Position numbers and translations under genes: made by a program | Source of the DNA: Solanum dulcamara | Taxonomy: Eukaryota > Streptophyta > Magnoliopsida > Solanales > Solanaceae | Assembly: GCF_947179165.1 (NCBI RefSeq) | Contig: NC_077238.1 | Span: 37,251,793-37,315,792, forward strand | DNA: 64,000 nucleotides | Direction of reading: 5' to 3' | Shown: positions 48,535 through 59,052 of the stretch, in pieces | Position numbering within the stretch: position 1 is the first letter of the stretch | How the letters are laid out: each line of letters starts with the position of its first letter | The notes under the pieces: model-generated | Told to the model about the DNA's origin: nothing | The model's database searches: none | Seen by the model: only the letters and a program-made list of their open reading frames with translations

Positions 48535-49560
48535 CACCGATGCAAAGAGGGGTTAATGCTAATGGTGACAAATCTCCCCCAATCCCTCAAGCCAATGGTC
48601 CTTTGCCTGAGCAAGTCACTAATATAGAGTTCTGTATTGCTATCACTATGCCAGCTCATGTTGTGACCAACTAAGGGGTTTTTGCTCCTCCTAATTCTCC
48701 TACTCTAGCTTCTAAAGGGATTTTGCATGACTGAACCCTCCCAAATTCCATGGTTCAAAGGTAGATGAAAATCATCAAGAGTTTACTGATGAGGTGTTAT
48801 AAAATGGTGTCTATTATGTGAGTGACTTTGGAAGAAACAGCGGAGTTGGTGGCCTACCAACTAAAAGGGTTTTCCCAAGTGTGGTATACTCAATGGAAGT
48901 CCTAGAGGGTTGATGATGGTCCCATAGGTTGGAAGATTTCAAACTTGTATTTCTTAATCGCTTTCTCCCACTTGAGCTATGGGAAGCAAGGATGCGAGAG
49001 TCATAAAACATGAGTGTGTGGGAGTGTGCCCTAAAGTTCACCAAGTTATCCAAGTGTGCTCCTTGTTTAGTTGTCGATCCTCATGCTCAAATGAGATAAT
49101 TCATGTCTGGTGTGTCCGACATGGTTACTAAAGAATGCTGAACCACTATTCTTGTGAAAAAATGGACATATCTTGGCTCATGACATTTTTCAAACAAATT
49201 GAAGGAGAGAAACTTATGGAGATAAGGGTGAGAGACTCCAAGAGGGTTCAGTTTGAATGTGGATTCTCAAATGCTAAGAATGGTGGTGGTAATAGATGTT
49301 TTTGACAATGCCAAAGATTCCAAGGCTAAGGTTCTTCTCATGTTTTGGAAAAAAAGGTTTACAAAGATAGGGTACCATATCCTAAAGTTTAAGGTAGAGG
49401 TGTGAATTCTAGTGGTACTACTTTTCCCAAGTGTTCTAAGTGTAGGAAAAATCATGGAGGAATGTGTTTAATGGGAACAGGTGCTTGCTATGGATATGGT
49501 AAGATGGGTCACAAAAAAACCGAATGTCCAAATGTTGCTGATAGAGGTAGAGAAGTTCTT
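48535..49560 (+). pseudogene. gag: Element E gag, broken; zinc knuckle missing one Cys
   Basis: The start reads PPRRAPMQRGVNANG near 48525-48560. A capsid segment is seen around 48738-49100 (NPPKFHGSKVDENHQEF, later MSVWECALKFTKLSK, then a VSDMVTKEC phrase). At 49402-49626 a CSKCRKNH...C motif precedes a knuckle C-x-x-Y-x4-H-x4-C at about 49486-49530, in which Tyr replaces the second Cys. At least eight stops interrupt the reading. Confidence 0.75.
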
Positions 49561-49659
49561 CCTCAAGGCCATTGCTCAAGGATGGAAAGTATAGCAAGGT
49601 GCCCAAGCTCAACCAAAAGGTGGTAAACTCAATAAAAGGTTCTATGCTCTCCATGGTAG

Positions 49660-50150
49660 GTAAGATGTGGAGGAAACTTCCAATGGTATTATGGGTATGT
49701 TGTGGATCTTTTACTTTAATGTTTATGCTTTGCTTGATCCAGGTGTCAATTTATCTTTTGTTATTTCTTACCTTTCTATGAGATTTTATATGTGCCCCAA
49801 AATATTTTTAGAGCCTTTTTCAATTTATACTCTCCTCGGTGTTCGGTGTTAGCCAATAGGGTTTATAGAAATTGTCTTGTGTCAGTTTTGCATAAATTTA
49901 TTCCTTACGATCTTGTTGAACTTTTCATGACCAATTTTGACATTATTCTTGGTATGGATTAGTTGCATGCCTCATACGCGTTTACTGATTGAAGAACCCA
50001 TAAGGTCAAATTTCAATTTCCTAATGAGCCGGTTCTTGAATATATGGGTAATGATTCATTGTTTAAGGGTCGATTCATCTCATGTTTAAAATCTCAGAAA
50101 ATGATTTCTAAGGGATGTATCTATCATCTAGTGTGGGTTAGGGATGTTGA
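49660..50150 (+). pseudogene. Element E protease, broken
   Basis: A LLDPGVNLSFVISYLSMRF segment near 49730-49785 keeps the D-x-G active-site motif of the RVP-type protease in Del elements. The C-terminal half is at 49925-50040 (NFDIILGMD then a stop). From 50044 an open frame runs on into RT with [25 protein letters not shown]. Confidence 0.72.
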
Positions 50151-51060
50151 TGTTGAAACTCCTACTCTTGAGTCGGTCCCTATTGTCAATGATTTTCCCG
50201 ATGTGTTTCTCGATAATTTGTCTGGTATTCCTCCTGAAAGGAAAATTGACTTTGGCATAGATCTTCATCTCGATACCCAACCTATTTCTATTCCTCTTTA
50301 TCGTATGGCTTCGGTGGAACTTAAGGAATTGAAAGAGGAATGGAAGGATTTGTTGGATAAGAGTTTTATAAGTCCAAGTATTTCATGTTGGGGTGCTCCC
50401 ATATTGTGTATTAGGAAGAAGGATGGCTCACTCCGAATGTGTATAGACTATCAGCAATTGAATAAGGTCACCATAAAGAACAAATAACAAATTTCGAGGA
50501 CAGATGATTTGTTTGACCATTTACAAGTGGAAAGTTACTTCTCTAAAATTGATCTCCATTCCGATTATCACAATTTAAGGGTAAGGGAGTGTGATATTCC
50601 CAAAATGACATTTCAAACAAGGTATGATAATTTTGAATATTTAGTCATGTCGTTTGGGTTGACTAATGTTCCCACTATCTTCATGGATTTGATAAATCTA
50701 TTTTGAACCCATATTTGGATATGTTTGTGGTGGTGTTTATTGATAACATCTTGATTTACTCTTGAAATGAGGAAGATCATATAAGTCACTTGAGGATTGT
50801 GTTGCAAACGTTGAGAGACAAGCAACTATTTACCATGTTTAGCAAATACGAATTTTGACTAAGGGAAGTTGCATTTCTTGGCCATGTTGTGTCCGGTGAT
50901 GGGATTATGGTTGATTCAAAGCAAATGGAGGTGGTGAAGAATTGGCCTAGGCCATTATCTCCTCCGGATATTGGAAGCTTTATGTGCTTGGATGAATACT
51001 ATAGGAGGTTTGTTGAAGGGTTTTCTTCTATTTCTTCACCTTTTACTAGGTTGATCCAAA
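50151..51060 (+). pseudogene. Element E reverse transcriptase; catalytic box FIDN
   Basis: 50044-50487 covers the linker and first RT blocks: [57 protein letters not shown]. 50509-50706 has [16 protein letters not shown] (the first catalytic Asp is in KIDL) and [19 protein letters not shown]. At 50736-50747 the YxDD box is F-I-D-N: the second catalytic Asp codon GAC has become AAC, which should abolish polymerase activity. Stops lie at about 50486, 50704 and 50764. Confidence 0.85.
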
Positions 51061-51563
51061 AGAAAGTGAAGTGTCAATGGTCGGAGGAATGTGAGAAGAG
51101 TTTTCAAATATTGAAGGATCATCTTATGTCGGCTTCTATTTTGACTTTACGGAAGGGTCTGATGGTTTTTTTTATGTATTGTGATGCCTCAAGTATTGGA
51201 CTTGGTTGTGTGTTGATGCAACATGACAAGGTTATAACATATGTCTCAAGGTTACTCAAAGTGCATGAACAAAACTATCCAACTCATATTCTTGAACTTG
51301 CACCAGTTGTATTTGCATTGAAAATTTGGTGTCATTATCTCTATGGGGTATATATTAATGTATTCACCGACCATAAAAGCTTGCAATATGTATTTAGCCA
51401 AAGGGATTTGAACCTTAGGCAAATGAGGTGGCTTCAACTACTAAAGGACTATGATATGAGTGTGTTGTACCATCTAGGTAAAACTAATGTTGTTGCCAAT
51501 CATCTTAGATGGTTGTCCATGTGCGGTGTTGCCCATGTTGAAGATATAGATTGGCTCATTTAG
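51061..51563 (+). pseudogene. Element E RT thumb end and RNase H
   Basis: The open frame 50889-51563 spans the RT C-terminus (DEYYRRFVEGFSSISSPFTRL) and the RNase H domain: FFMYCDASSIGLGCVLMQ, VITYVSRLLKVHEQNYPTHILELAPVVFALKIW, INVFTDHKSLQYVFSQRDLN. The Asp of YCDAS, the Glu of LEL and the Asp of TDHKSL are all present, so this is the best-kept domain of E. It ends at a stop at 51561. Confidence 0.85.
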
Positions 51564-51666
51564 GTGTTCGCTTGGTTGATTTTAATGATGGTGGTATTCT
51601 TTTTCATAATGGCTCGGGATCATCTATTGGGCGGATGTTGAGGCCAAATAAGACCATGATCTAGTT

Positions 51667-52560
51667 TTGATTAAATTAAAGAAGTCGGTGGCTGAAAAAT
51701 CCATTGAGGCTTTCTCCCAAGGGGGAGATAGAGTACTTCGTTACCAAGGAAGTTTGTGTGTTCCTAATGTGGGTAGTCTAAGAGAGTTGATATTGGATGA
51801 GGCCCATAGTTCTCAGTATTTGATTCATTCGAGATCCACCAAGATGTATTGTGATTTGAGGGAAATATATTGGTGGAATAGCATGAAAAAGGACATAGAA
51901 TTTTTTTTATCTATGTCTCCCAATTGTCAACAAGTTAAGGTTGTGCATAAAAGTTAGGAGGTTCAGCTCAAGACATTGAGATTCCTATTTGGAAGTGGGA
52001 AGTTGTGAACATGGACTTTGTGATGTGCCTTCCTCGTACTAGAAGGCAACATTATTCTATTTGGGTTTTTGTGGATTGAATGACTAAGTCGACATATTTT
52101 CTAGTGGTTAAGACTTTTTATACTGCCAATGATTATGCTAAGTTGTATATCTGTGAATTAGTAAAGCTTTATGGTGTCCCATTGTCTATTATATCAGATC
52201 GAGGTACTTAATTCACTTCATATTTTTGGAAGTTGTTCTAAAAGGGTCTTGGTACAAAAGTCAAGTTAAGAGCTACTTTTCACCCTCAAGCCGATGGTCA
52301 AGCCAAAAGAACGATTCAAACTTTGGATTATATGTTGAGGGCACGTGTTATTGATTTTAAAGGAAGTTGGGATGAGCATTTACCATTGATTAAGTTTGCC
52401 TACAATAATTGCTATCATTCTAGCATCCAAATGGCTCCTTTTGAAGCTTTGTATGGAAAAAGATATAGGTCCTCGGTGACATAGTTTGAAGTAGTGAGAT
52501 GGCATTGATTGGTTTTAGATGGAATGGAGAAATTAAGGCTCATGAGAAAAAGAGACCTTG
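51667..52560 (+). pseudogene. Element E integrase; catalytic Glu replaced by Lys
   Basis: The zinc-binding part (51667-51957) has EAHSSQYLIHSRSTKMY and ends SMSPNCQQVK, where the family's first Cys of C-x2-C is Ser. In the core the first Asp (NMDFVMCLP) and second Asp (IISDRGT) are present but the Glu region reads GQAKRTIQTLDYM near 52300, with Lys where the DDE Glu should be. Stops follow VFVD (near 52079), DRGT (near 52208) and WKLF. Integration activity is not expected. Confidence 0.82.
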
Positions 52561-52937
52561 AATTTGATGTGGATAATTGGGTCTATTTAAAGGTTTTACC
52601 CATGAAAGGCATAATGCATTTTGTAAAGAAAGGGAAATTGAGTCCTAGGTATGTAGGACCCTATAAAATCTTGTAGCATATTTCCAAGGTGTCATATGAG
52701 TTATACTTTCTATTAGAGTTGGCTATGGTTCATTTGGTATTCTATGTATCGATGTTGAGGAAGTTCGTTGATCCAATTTCCATTATACCGTTGGAAAATG
52801 TGAGTGTTGAAGTAAACTTGACTTATGATGAGTTTCTTGTAGCAATTTTAGACCGGCAAGTGAAGAGGTTAAGAAGAAAAGAGGTTGCATCCATCAAGGT
52901 GTTGTGGAGGAATCAATTAGTAGAGAGTGCTATATGA
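52561..52937 (+). pseudogene. Element E integrase C-terminal domain
   Basis: VDNWVYLKVLPMKGIMHF (near 52570-52620) and KLSPRYVGPYKIL lead into a frame at 52689-52937 with MVHLVFYVSMLRKFVDP and ILDRQVKRLRRKEVASIKVLWRNQ. This tail is the chromodomain-like C-terminus of Tekay/Del integrases, thought to direct insertion to heterochromatin. It ends at 52935. 52938-53243 is the 3' untranslated part with a degenerate PPT ('aatgggtagatat') before the LTR. Confidence 0.8.
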
Positions 52938-53243
52938 GAAACAGAAGCGAACATGATAAAGTGATATACGTATATCTTTCCTTCCACTCAAGCCTAAGAT
53001 ATTAAGTGATTCTTGCTCAAATTGCCTAAATTCCTACATTTTTGTTTTCCTCTATCTTCCTTATGCATGCATGCTTACGAAGTTGATTTTAAAGTCTATG
53101 TTTTATGCTAAGTTTGAAAATTTCCATGGTTTATGCTTTTTAATATGTCATTGCATTCATGTTGGGTAGTTATTCCTATTTCCATGTCCCTTCTACGCTA
53201 GTTGAATCTCATTCGAGGGCGAATGTTCTCAATGGGTAGATAT

Positions 53244-54013
53244 TGTAAAACCCCAGAAGCTAAAAGATCAAAGAAAGGGAGATTTGGAGAAAATTTCCTT
53301 CACTGTGTCAGTCTACTGACCTACGACTCATAGGAGTTCCTACGGATTATAGGATGGATTCATACGAAGGACATTGGTTAAGTTTGGGAAGGATTTTATG
53401 AGTCAATGTATGACTCGTATAATGTCTTACGACTCGTAGAAGGGAGTTGTAGGGTCAGTGGTATGATTCCAAAAAAATACAAACCTTAGTACTTTGGTTT
53501 CGACTAAACAGGACGAGTCATAGTAGTGTTTATGACTTGTAGGAGAACTTCATAGACTCAGGTTTTAGGATTTGTTTAGAGTTTCCAAGACAAATGGATC
53601 CTACGACCCGTCACAATTTCGACGAGTCATAGAATGGACTTGTAGGGATGGCCATGAATTTTGAATTTTCTAAGTATTGGAATGGTCTACGAGTTGTTCC
53701 TAAGACCCGTAGAAATGATTAGGACTTGTAACGACCCAGTCATTGGGTCTTTCGACCAGACTTAAGGAGGGGTGTTTTGGGTCTTTCCCTATAATTCATT
53801 AATGAACGTGGCCAATTTTGGGTCTAGATTCTCACCTATTAACTAAACCTAGGTGCTTCTAAGCATCTCATTCTCACATTAACTCTCAAAATTACAAAAC
53901 CTTCTCTCCCAAGGTTTCCCTCTCTTTTTCATTAATTTTTTTAGGATTTTCTTCAAGATAAAGTCTCTTTTTTCAATATCAAGGATAGAATTCATCAAAG
54001 TTTATAGGAATTC
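53244..54013 (+). mobile_element. Truncated 3' LTR of element E
   Basis: Starts TGTAAAACCCC and follows the 5' LTR for 770 bp, including the near-palindrome zone with an exact TACGACTCGTAG at 53428-53439 (the 5' LTR has 'tacacttgtag' there). Homology stops at about 54008-54013, where the F LTR begins. Confidence 0.85.
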
Positions 54014-54659
54014 TATCATGATCCAACCCCGTAGGCCGTGATGGATGCCCGAATTGGACACTCGCGTATGTTTCTGCGATCTATAAGTAAATTTGTTCCC
54101 TGTTTAAGTTATAGCACATCAACAAGCAGGATAACATATAAGCCGGCGAGGCTTATCATAGGCATCATTATACATACATGCATATACAACTCATACACAA
54201 CCCACATACATGTCCACAGACCTCTAAGAGTAAGAATAGTAACATAAGGCGGGACAGGGCCCCCGCCGTACCCATGAACAAATAAATATATACATCGAGG
54301 GTTAATACCAAAATTAGACTCCGGCATAATGGAGTGCTTCTGAACTGCTGAGTAGAACTCCTACGCTGATGCATCCCCAAGGAGTGTATCTGTACCTGCG
54401 GGCATGAACGCAGCCCCTCTGAGAAAGGAGGGTAAGTATGACATATGTACTGAGTATGTAAAGCATAGACATCATAAGGAAATTACAGTTGGTGTAGGGA
54501 TGCAGGGGGCAAGTATAACATTTAACCATTTACCGTACTCGCATCGTATAAAAGAAAGTCATACATATTACCATCATGTACTGTGCCCGGCCTGTTAGGG
54601 GACTCGGTATACCATCTACATCATTCTTTCATCATAAGCACATATATATTATTAGCACT

Positions 54660-54946
54660 ATGGAACGTACAGCTCGATCTATGTATATAGTAAGTACATG
54701 TCGAGGAACGTACATCCCAATCCGCACATCATATAATAATGCTGAGGAATGACGAACGGATCCATATATCAGATAGTAATGATGAGGAACATTTGGTCTA
54801 ATCCATGTATCATATAGTAATGACGAGGAACATTCGGTCCGATCCACATATCATATAGTAATGCCGAGGAACGTTCGGTCCGATCCACATATCATATAAT
54901 AATACCGAGGAACAATCGCCATGATCCATATACCATATAATAATAA
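54660..54946. repeat. 41-bp tandem repeat, about seven copies, in F LTR
   Basis: Units start with GAGGAAC/T at 54703, 54744, 54784, 54825, 54866 and 54907 (spacing 41, 40, 41, 41, 41), with a weaker copy at about 54661. Each contains 'atccacatatcatataataa'-like text. The two best copies (54825 and 54866) differ by a few bases. J and G lack the array at the matching place. Confidence 0.88.
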
Positions 54947-57249
54947 TTATATTATAGTCAGCCTGGGACTCGGTGAAAGATGTGTTACAGTATACACGAA
55001 TAAAGTAGTTAGTAACCATATACAATCTAAATCATTATTAGAGACTCGACAATGTAAGAAGATTAAGCTATCGTTCGAGGACCAGAATAGTAGTGTCTCC
55101 ATCTCGAGTGCCTTCTAAATACCATTGAGGCCTATATCACTTAGGACCTCGGGGACCTTAGACATGTACTAAAGTAATACTAACAGTTCATTGAATCAGG
55201 GATACCTGTCGTCACATAGTCCTTAGGACTAGGATCTTGTGCATCCAGTATTTCTCCACCTATGGAGTTCAAGGAAAGTAGTTCAACTTACTACGAGAGT
55301 TTGACATTCAGAAGTGAATACGAGATACGGATTATATTTAGGACTTAAAAGTGCAGTTACCCCAGAGCTTGTATCACATTTTACTTACAATTAGGACATG
55401 CCAAAGGAAGATAAAGAATAAGCTTTACCTAGCCTCTACTTTTCCTCAAGGAGTCATCATTTATATATATCGTACCCGGACCATCATGGGCTCGGTATCA
55501 TAACGTTATTATTGCATTACCTTACCATCATAGCACCACACTTATGTCAAATATATATCAAGAGGAAAAAAGGGTAGCTCTACGTACTTATGCGAAAACA
55601 TGCCAAGAGAAAAGAGATAACTTCACATACTTACTACTCTCCATCATATAGAAGCCTTGAGAGAAAATAACTCAACTAGTATAGGAATTCTACCATTGAG
55701 AAGTGAATAAGAGTTATGATTCATACTTGGGGTTCTATGAATGGAATTATCCCCACATTTCATATATCAATCTCTTCAGGCTAAGACATGCCAAAAGAAA
55801 AAAAGGATAGCTTCACATACTTATGCCAAAGACATGCTAAGAGAAAGCTTCACATACCCTTTTTGGGATTAATTGAAATCCGACTTACCTTGATACCTCC
55901 TTAAACTATTTCACATGAAAGTAATACTAATATTAATAGCCTTTCACTTTCCAATATCCCACTCTACAACCAAGTACTAATAGGAGTCATTTCCTTATCC
56001 ATTACCCTCGACTAGTTTGTTACTAGTTCTAATGCTACAAAAAATTGGGCAGCATTTCTCCTGTAACTTCAACATCTCTGAGATTTCAACTCGGCCACAA
56101 TGTCAACAACCATACCAACAACAACAACCAGCATCATATATACAAGTAAACCACCTCAATATTACATAATACAACTCCAAAAAACTAGCTCAAAACTATG
56201 ATACAAAAATAGAGTATTTAATCTTTATTTCACAAAATCTTTAACCATACCAAATGGAGGGTCGTGTGGCTGCAACCAGGAGCACCCAACGACAACCCAC
56301 TACTCGACTTTGATTTAGCTACAACGACTTCAATTTAGTTTATTTCAAACGTCAAGCATCCTTATCCAATTTTTCCACTTCCAACCTTATTTAAGATATG
56401 TAATATACCTCATAACAACATAATAAACTCCAATTTCAAAGGAAAGCCCTTACCTTGCCCAAAACTCATCAAACTAGTCGAAACTTGCCTCGGAAGTTCC
56501 TTTAGCGCACCTAAAATTTTGTGGCTGTTTGCTAACGTTTTGGGTTGCTCCAAACTATAAATTTTCATTAATAACACCTTCATAACATCTTTGTATACTT
56601 AGATAATTAATTCACGGAGCGAAATCGAAGAACTCACCTTTTTTTTTCCGTCCAAAACCGTGGCTCTCTCCCTCTCTAGTTTCTTCTCTTCTCTTCTTTC
56701 TTGTTCTTGAATTTTCTAGATAAGTATGGAACTTTAATAAGTCATAAGATATATATAGGCCACCTAAGGGGGTGACATATGCCAACTCCTAACTGGTGAC
56801 ACATGTTAAGCCCTAAGTGGTGACATATGTCAAGCCCTCATTAGGCCAACACACCCCTTTCCTCCAATCACAAGCTGCCATGTGGCATGCGGGGGTCCAC
56901 CACCCTTTCTCCAGCTACTTCCCCATGGAACTCTCTCATGCTGCCATATGGCACTCTTTCATGCTTCCACATGGCACTCTCTTCTCCCCCTCGTGGGTTT
57001 GTAATCTCGTCTTACTTTACGAACCTATGTAATCCTTGCTACGTAAGCTTTGTATGTACTTGATTAGCTTAAGTATGTATGATTTCCAAGTTGTTAGCTT
57101 ACGTAAATAAGTCATGTCCTACAACTCATCATTCGGTCTCCAACTTCTTCCAGATTCTTATAACTCTATTTCCAATCTTCTCTACTATGGGGTATTATAT
57201 TCTCCTTTCGTTAGAGTTGTTTGATAGCATTATAGATTATCCGGTTCAC

Positions 57250-57390
57250 ATGGAAACTCTTAAGAAGCTTAAGAGTTCTTAAGAAGTCTTAAGAAGCTTT
57301 AAGAAACTTTAGGAAACCTTAAGAAACTTAAGAGGCTTACGATCCTTCCATGAAACTTAAGAGCCTTTCAAGAGACTTAAGAACACGTTA
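57250..57390. repeat. CTTAAGAA-rich expansion near the F LTR start
   Basis: The hexamer CTTAAG and variants (cttaagaag, cttaagagt, tttaagaaa, cttaagaaa, cttaagagg) recur about a dozen times at irregular 8-15 bp spacing. In J and G the same place, between the LTR start and the 'catgtgagccgg' landmark, is only about 60 bp. Confidence 0.75.
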
Positions 57391-57417
57391 CAAGGTACAA
57401 AAGTATGGGGTGTAACA

Positions 57418-57431
57418 TTCTTCCCCCCTTT
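57418..57431 (-). other. Polypurine tract of element F
   Basis: On the minus strand AAAGGGGGGAAGAA abuts the LTR start, identical over 14 bases to the J tract. Confidence 0.92.
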
Positions 57432-57579
57432 AGAACATTCGTCCTTAAATGTGAACCAAAACCTTCCTTAAGATCTTATACAGACTATATAGAGAGTTTC
57501 TCTGTTCCATTGCAATAACATATACTTTCATCGAGCCATCACTATTAGAGTCCCAAAGGTTGGGATTACCTGCACCATA

Positions 57580-59052
57580 AGGGGTAGGTACGGATACCTA
57601 TATTTCATTTCCTCTTCAGCTTCCCAGGTCATTTCTTCATGATTTTTTTTCACCACAACACCTTGATGGAAGCTACATTCTTAGCTCACAATCTCCTACT
57701 CTACCGATCCAGGATGGCGATAGGTTGCTTCTCATAGGATAACTCTTCTGTGACCTAGATATCCTTTACGGGATATACTCGGGTTGGATTACCAACACAC
57801 TTGCGAAGCATTGATACATAAAAGACTAGATGTACTGCTTTCAGATTCGCTGGTAAGTCCAACTCATAGGCAACCTTGCCTATTCGGCGAAGTATTTGAT
57901 ATGGCCAATATATCTGGGACCAAGGTCCTCTTTCCTGCTGGATCTCATTACTTTCTCTATGGGTGGTACCTTTGAGAATGCCCAATCATTAACTTGAAAC
58001 TCTAGAAGTCAACGTCAATTGCCTATGTATGACTTCTGTTGATTTTGGTCGGCACCTCTCCTGCATGAGATTCACCTTCTATACAACTTATTGGACCACG
58101 TTAGAGCCCATTAGTTGTGTTTTACCAATATTAACTAACCAATTGGTGACCTATACTATCTGCCCTACAAAGTCTCGTACGAGGTCATTTAGATACTAGA
58201 ATGATAGTTAGTATCGTAAGTAATCTTGATAGATAGTAGGCAATTGTCCTAGATACCTTTGAAGTCAACCATATAGGCCCACAATATATCCTCTAGCATT
58301 TAGTTAGTAAGTGTAATATGTCCCTCGATATGAGGGTAGAATGGTGTACGAAGACCTATATGTCTTCCCAATCTCTTCGTAGAATGATCTTTAGTAGTTA
58401 GCTGTAAATTGGGCTCCTTCGTCCGAGACACCAACTATGAGAACTCCATAAGGTCTCACCACCCTATCGACTTATAAATTTGCATCATATCGGCTGAATA
58501 GGTAGTCCTTGATTGAAGGAACATGGGTTGATATTGTTAATCCGAGGATAACATTTCATATAGAATCATCTGTCCATGGAGTACAAAGTGAGTCTTGTAT
58601 CCAGGGTTGTATTGTGGAAACTTCGACCTCGTGTATTACTTCTTGCCTCTATTAGATGATATCAACTGGTACCCTTACTTTTTTGGGTTTTGTTCTACTA
58701 CTAAGCGGTATTGAAGTTCCCTCACACAATCACCCCCATAGACGTTCTATATTTTTCTTGTCACTAGCTTGTATTATATTGAAGAATTGTGGCACACAAG
58801 TGTGTCGTCCGTTGGTACTTAGCTAATCTGGCTCGTTTTGTTCGAGCCCTTTTACAACTCCCTTAACCCAACTTATAACACTCTAGGTACATACTCTTGT
58901 GTCATTGCTTCATCGTTAATTCATATTCTTCCATACTACCCCTTTTGTCACCCATTACATTGCAATGCTTGCAATAATGTGCGACGTCACTCAACCTAAC
59001 CCAAGATTTACCTTATCATCGTCTCGCTAGTCTTCATGTTTCGCCTTGCCCT
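57580..59052 (-). pseudogene. Element F integrase and C-terminal domain, broken, cut by element G
   Basis: 57985-57755 is the clearest part: YQILRRIGKVAYELDLPANL and VHLVFYVSMLRKCVGNPTRV, the integrase C-terminal domain. Upstream (58500-58010) the core is seen in pieces: TYSADMMQIY, a LEDILWAYMVDFKG phrase, SPIG, and FQVNDWAFSKVPP. Downstream to about 57580 a decayed ILDR...RRL...ASIKVLW tail occurs. The region 59052-58560 aligns by eye with J 30220-30800 and lacks the 5S relic. G interrupts it at 59053. Confidence 0.78.

Larger units (their letters stand above)
46072..54013 (+). mobile_element. Element E: Tekay/Del-type retrotransposon, 3' LTR truncated
   Basis: 5' LTR (46072-48299), PBS, gag, protease, RT, RNase H, integrase with C-terminal domain, PPT and the first 770 bp of the 3' LTR. 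The 3' LTR is cut by element F at 54014. Several frames stay open for 60-220 codons, so decay is moderate, but RT, integrase and the zinc knuckle have each lost a key residue. Confidence 0.9.
54014..57417 (-). mobile_element. 3' LTR of element F, minus strand, 3.4 kb
   Basis: On the minus strand it starts TGTTACACCCCATAC at 57417 and ends near 54014 ('cctacggggttggatcatgata'). Ends, PPT and order of landmarks match J and G. It is longer than its relatives because of a 41-bp tandem array (54660-54946) and a CTTAAGAA expansion (57250-57390). The G-box region has decayed to CATATG/CATGTG forms (56770-56970). Frames such as 56817-57032 are not protein-like. Confidence 0.88.

Noticed and set aside
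56817..57032. 71-codon plus-strand frame with repeated HAAIWH-like text
   Set aside because: It is the antisense reading of the decayed G-box region of the F LTR, which explains its repetitiveness.
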